A stretch of 18,640 bases of DNA from an uncultured Eubacterium sp. (GTDB lineage Bacteria > Bacillota > Clostridia > Lachnospirales > Lachnospiraceae), in the NCBI GenBank assembly GCA_910584065.1, contig CAJTZN010000056.1, forward strand, positions 1 through 18,640, read 5' to 3'. The notes below the pieces were generated by a model that did no database searches, was not told where the DNA came from, and saw nothing but the letters and a program-made list of their open reading frames with translations. Made by a program: the position numbers and the translations under genes. This document shows, in pieces, positions 15,431 through 18,640 of this stretch (position 1 is the first letter of the stretch; the number at the start of each line of letters is the position of its first letter).

Positions 15431-15502
15431 CATGAGTAGAAGATCATGCAGGTAAGAATTGAAAAAATGATGGTCATATAGATTAGAAAGGATGTGTATC
15501 GT

Positions 15503-17488
15503 ATGAATCGAAATAGAAAACTGAGCAGGGTGAAAAAGACAGTCGTATCCGGACTTGTCGTGACAAGTTTGATCTTTGGCAACAGCGCGTTCGTCCAGGC
15601 CGAGCAGGTGACGAAGGAAGAGTCCGTATATGTCAATGCGGGAGCCGATGGGGCGGTAACCGGGATCACGGTGTCGGACTGGTTAAAAAATGCCGGCATC
15701 AACGGCACGATCAGTGATAAGTCCACGCTGAAGGACATTCAAAATGTAAAAGGGGAAGAAACATTTGAACAGAACGGCGAGGGGCTCAACTGGAGCGCCG
15801 GCTCGAATGACATCTATTATCAGGGTACGACAGATAAAGAACTGCCGGTCAGCGTCAGCCTTTCCTACCGGCTCGACGGAAAAGAAATATCGCCGGAGGA
15901 ACTCGCCGGGAAGAGCGGAAAAGTGGAGATCCGGGTCAAATATACGAATCATTCCTCTGTCAGGAAAAAAGTAAACGGCGAGCAGGAAAAAATGTATACG
16001 CCATTTCTCATGGCCACCGGAGTCATCCTTCCGACGGAGAAATTTACCAATGTCGAAGTCGATCACGGCAGAATCGTAAATGAGGGTTCGAACAATATCG
16101 TTGTCGGTTTCGGCGTGCCCGGCATGGTGGAGAGTCTGGATCTGAGCGGAGAGACGGCGGAGAAATTTCCGTCAGAGTTCACCGTGACAGCAGACGTCAG
16201 CGACTTTTCGCTCGGCAATACGATCACGTACGCGAGCGCCAGCATTTTGTCCGATCTGGAAGTGGACGACGACAGCACGCTTGATGACCTGGAAGACGAC
16301 ATTGAAACACTGGTGGATTCGTCCGAGGAACTGGTAGACGGCTCGAAAACATTATCCGATAAACTCGGGGAGCTGCAGGATAAATTTGGGGAATACGCAG
16401 ACGGCGAGAAGGAATTAAATAAAGGGATCAATGATCTGGCAGCCGGCGGAAACAAACTGGCCAAAGGGGTAAAAGAATATACGGCCGGTGTGGATTCGCT
16501 CGCGAATGGAACAAAAGATTACGTGAATGGGGCAAAGAAGATCACGGACGGTGCCAGCCAGATCTATGACGCTGCCAAAGAAATGCCGGGCGGTTATAAG
16601 GAATTTTCCGGCGGCATCAGCAAGTACACCGCCGGCGTGGATGAGATTGCGGAGAAAATGAAAACGAGCGGTCTCGCGCAGGGAGCCGCCAGCGTATCTG
16701 CCGGCATATCCGAGTTAAACGGCAATCTCGAAAAGCTCAAAGAGTCCTATGACAGCTATGAAACGATCATCGCCGGCATCCAGGCGCAGGCGGGAATGAC
16801 CGAAGACGAGGGGCAGAAACAGGCGCTGCTCGCCTACGCCGAGGCACTGAAAAAATTGTCCACCGGCCAGAAGGATAGCGTGACGGCACTCGCTGGTGCA
16901 ACCAGTGAAAAGAGTAAGCTGAAAAGCGGAGCCTCCCAGGTATCCGGCGGAATCAAGCAGGTGGCAGACGGCATTTCCGCCGTAGCTGCCGAATCCTCCA
17001 AACTGCGCGCCGCCGACGGCAAAATGACGACGAGCATCCAGACGCTCACCGCCAAATTAAAAGAACTCAGTGAGGGCGGCGCCAAACTGAGCAAAAACGA
17101 TAAAAAACTGCTCGCCGGCGCCAAAAAGATATTAAAAGCGACCAAATCCGTAAAATCCGGCAGCAGCGAACTGATCCGCGGCGCCGCTAAATTGAAAAAG
17201 GGCAGCGGCAAGCTTCACAGTTCGACCGCGAAAGTAACCGACGGCATAACAAAACTCGGAGAGGGAGCGATCGAATTAAAAGACGGAATGGCCGAATTTG
17301 ACGAAAAGGGCATCCAGAAGATCAATGAGAAGTACGAGGATGATTTCCTGACGCTGAAAGACCGTCTCAGTGCCCTGCTGGATATTTCCAAAGAGTACAC
17401 AAACTTCTCCGGCATCGGAACCGGAATGGACGGCGAAGTCAAATTCATCATTGAAACCGCCGCCATCGAAAAAGAAGAGGAAGAGTGA
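15503..17488 (+). CDS. Secreted glycine-heptad coiled-coil protein (YhgE-like repeats)
   Basis: The 661-residue protein has an N-terminal signal peptide (about 1-33; basic MNRNRKLSRVKK start, hydrophobic core, FVQA/EQ end). Residues about 35-250 look like beta-rich globular sequence. From about 255 to 600 lies helical repeat sequence with glycine every seventh residue: G301, 308, 315, 322, 329, 336, 343, 350, again at 476, 483, 490, and 553, 560, 567, 581, 588, 595. This matches the xxxLxxG repeats in the outside domain of YhgE/Pip (phage-infection-type) membrane proteins. Unlike those, there is no C-terminal membrane domain. It ends in an acidic tail and no sortase motif. It is 72 bp after the MMPL gene, with AAAGGA 10 nt before ATG 15503; GTG 15494 has no room for a ribosome site. 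Likely an extracytoplasmic partner of the exporter (inference). Confidence 0.85.
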   Translation: MNRNRKLSRVKKTVVSGLVVTSLIFGNSAFVQAEQVTKEESVYVNAGADGAVTGITVSDWLKNAGINGTISDKSTLKDIQNVKGEETFEQNGEGLNWSAGSNDIYYQGTTDKELPVSVSLSYRLDGKEISPEELAGKSGKVEIRVKYTNHSSVRKKVNGEQEKMYTPFLMATGVILPTEKFTNVEVDHGRIVNEGSNNIVVGFGVPGMVESLDLSGETAEKFPSEFTVTADVSDFSLGNTITYASASILSDLEVDDDSTLDDLEDDIETLVDSSEELVDGSKTLSDKLGELQDKFGEYADGEKELNKGINDLAAGGNKLAKGVKEYTAGVDSLANGTKDYVNGAKKITDGASQIYDAAKEMPGGYKEFSGGISKYTAGVDEIAEKMKTSGLAQGAASVSAGISELNGNLEKLKESYDSYETIIAGIQAQAGMTEDEGQKQALLAYAEALKKLSTGQKDSVTALAGATSEKSKLKSGASQVSGGIKQVADGISAVAAESSKLRAADGKMTTSIQTLTAKLKELSEGGAKLSKNDKKLLAGAKKILKATKSVKSGSSELIRGAAKLKKGSGKLHSSTAKVTDGITKLGEGAIELKDGMAEFDEKGIQKINEKYEDDFLTLKDRLSALLDISKEYTNFSGIGTGMDGEVKFIIETAAIEKEEEE

Positions 17489-17492
17489 TCAT

Positions 17493-18104
17493 ATGGGAAA
17501 AAAACTTGAAGAAAACAAAAAGAAAAAGCAGGAGGCGCTTTTGGAAGCCGCGTATGAACTCTTCACGTCGAAGGGCGTATTCGACACGTCGATTTCCGAC
17601 ATCGTAAACAAAGCGGAACTGGGCAAAGGAACGTTTTATCTCTATTTCAAGGACAAATACGACATCCGCAACGAACTGGTCACAAGGAAAGCCGGCGAAC
17701 TTTTCCGGATCACCAGGGAGCGCATGCAGCAGCGGGAATACGAGAGTTTGGAACAGTCTGTGATCCAGGCGGTGGACATCATCATTGAGCAGCTGAACGC
17801 CGACCACAGCCTGCTGGAGTTCATCGCCAAAAACCTCCAGTGGGGCCTGTTCCACCATGTACTACTGGAGGGCGGAAACGAGGTTTCCGCCAGCTTTTAC
17901 GACTGGTACTCCGAACTGATCCAGCGCTCCGGCCGGAAGTTCCGCAACCACGAATTTATCATCTATATGATCGTGGAACTCGTCAACTCCACCTGCTACA
18001 ATGTGATCCTGCACGGGGAGCCGGTCGGACTTGAGGAATTGAAAAAAGAGGTGTATCAGTTGATACCGGTGATCATAAAAAATCAGGAGGAGGTGGGGCG
18101 TTAG
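17493..18104 (+). CDS. TetR/AcrR-family transcriptional regulator
   Basis: A 203-residue regulator with a typical TetR N-terminal DNA-binding domain (about 10-58). The helix-turn-helix reads TSISDIVNKAELGKGTFYLY and is followed by FKDKYDI, closely matching the family signature. The C-terminal part (about 65-203) is all-helical and should bind a ligand and form a dimer; its ligand cannot be predicted. The start is ATG 17493, only 4 bp after the previous stop, so translation is probably coupled; the frame is open further upstream inside that gene. As last gene of the MMPL operon it is probably an autoregulatory repressor acting at the palindromes at 13274-13290 and 13316-13334, derepressed when a substrate of the exporter binds. 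That link is inference from gene order and operator symmetry. Confidence 0.93.
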   Translation: MGKKLEENKKKKQEALLEAAYELFTSKGVFDTSISDIVNKAELGKGTFYLYFKDKYDIRNELVTRKAGELFRITRERMQQREYESLEQSVIQAVDIIIEQLNADHSLLEFIAKNLQWGLFHHVLLEGGNEVSASFYDWYSELIQRSGRKFRNHEFIIYMIVELVNSTCYNVILHGEPVGLEELKKEVYQLIPVIIKNQEEVGR

Positions 18105-18111
18105 TTCTTGT

Positions 18112-18585
18112 TTAGGGGGTTTTTCGTTTTTTTACGGGGATCCATACTTCGTATTGGGCGTTTTGGGGGTCGGGGTTTAGGTAGACTTCTATGTCGGGGG
18201 CGTTGGCGTATTCGTATCCGGAGGTGGGGAGCCATTCGGTTATGATGCGTTGTTCTAAGTCCTGTATGGATTGGTTTGTGCCGGTTCCGGAGAAGATGGC
18301 CCAGGTGGAGGCGGGGATGGTGTATTGTTCGAACTCGTCGGTGGGGGTTGTGCTGGATACGGCGATATAGTATTTCCATTGTTCTTCGTTGTTGCAGGCG
18401 CTTACGCCCAGAAGGCCCATAGGCGGGGTGTTCATCAGGGATGCCAGTTTTTGCAGGGTTCCGTTGGTGGATGCTTCCTGCCACATTTGGGGGACGATGG
18501 CAAAGTTGTTTTCGATGTTCTGATCGAGTGGCGCGGATATGCCTATGATGCGGAATGATTCTTTGGTTTCGATTTTGTAATTCAT
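18112..18585 (-). CDS. GyrI-like / AraC effector-binding domain protein, stand-alone
   Basis: A 157-residue soluble protein beginning MNYKIETKESFRIIGISAPL, the typical opening of the effector-binding (GyrI-like, BmrR/Rob C-terminal) domain. The C-terminal IEVYLNPDPQNAQYEVWIPV strand, with a conserved acidic residue before WIPV, also fits. In many regulators this domain follows an AraC or MerR DNA-binding domain; here it stands alone, as in GyrI/SbmC-type and small-molecule-binding proteins. No HTH is present. The start codon CAT (18583-18585 on +) has an AAAGGAG ribosome site at 18594-18600, so no N-terminal HTH is hidden upstream in frame. It is convergent with the TetR gene with a 7-bp gap. 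Possible roles are binding a toxic ligand or inhibiting gyrase; which is unknown. Confidence 0.85.
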   Translation of the reverse strand: MNYKIETKESFRIIGISAPLDQNIENNFAIVPQMWQEASTNGTLQKLASLMNTPPMGLLGVSACNNEEQWKYYIAVSSTTPTDEFEQYTIPASTWAIFSGTGTNQSIQDLEQRIITEWLPTSGYEYANAPDIEVYLNPDPQNAQYEVWIPVKKRKTP

Positions 18586-18640
18586 TTCGGTTGCTCCTTT
18601 TATCGTTATTTTAAATACAATGGGGGGGAAGGATTTTACG
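18586..18640 (-). promoter_or_regulatory. 5' region of the GyrI-like gene
   Basis: Read on the minus strand, this 55-bp stretch holds an AT-rich TATTTAAAAT sequence that could serve as -10, followed by the AAAGGAG ribosome site. A run of seven G on the + strand lies at the edge. The -35 region is not recognisable before the window ends. Confidence 0.3.

Noticed and set aside
15463..15475. ATGATGGTCAT as a third TetR operator before the secreted-protein gene
   Set aside because: Shares only ATGA/TCAT with the operator; half-sites lack the CT/AG bases and the spacing differs.

Overview
The window looks like chromosomal DNA of a Gram-positive Bacillota (Firmicutes), most likely a Lachnospiraceae-type gut clostridium. 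The grounds are strong AGGAGG-type ribosome sites, moderate G+C, PASTA-like receptor kinases, Big_2/Fn3 surface proteins, an MMPL exporter paired with a glycine-heptad secreted protein, and tight co-directional operons. This placement is inferred from gene content and style; no marker gene (rRNA, ribosomal protein) is present. No tRNA, rRNA, CRISPR array, insertion sequence or phage gene was seen.

Layout. (1) 1-772: the 3' part of a surface-type protein with a 30-bp proline/threonine repeat followed by Ig-like sequence. (2) 862-10011: a six-gene operon-like block, all on + with gaps of 12-75 bp. It holds three paralogous zinc-ribbon/Ser-Thr-kinase proteins, then three membrane proteins ending in FHA (phosphothreonine-reading) domains. 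The first kinase has lost several catalytic residues and is probably a pseudokinase; the second is an intact transmembrane kinase with PASTA-like repeats; the third is an intact soluble kinase. (3) 10115-11489: a single gene for a secreted fibronectin-III protein with a near-consensus promoter and a clear terminator. (4) 11601-13220: a secreted or membrane-anchored protein with three Big_2 domains fused to a glycerophosphodiester phosphodiesterase. (5) 13274-18104: a self-contained export/regulation operon of MMPL transporter, secreted glycine-heptad protein and TetR regulator, preceded by two similar inverted repeats that flank the promoter. (6) 18112-18585, minus strand: a stand-alone GyrI-like/AraC effector-binding domain protein, convergent with the TetR gene.

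How the parts may work together (inference): the kinase/FHA block has the parts for membrane signalling. Its extracellular PASTA-like and loop regions face the wall, the kinase and zinc-ribbon domains sit inside, and three cytoplasmic FHA domains could read threonine phosphorylation. One pseudokinase and one FHA domain with an altered phosphate-binding motif suggest specialised regulatory members. The MMPL operon is probably repressed by its own TetR through the paired operators.
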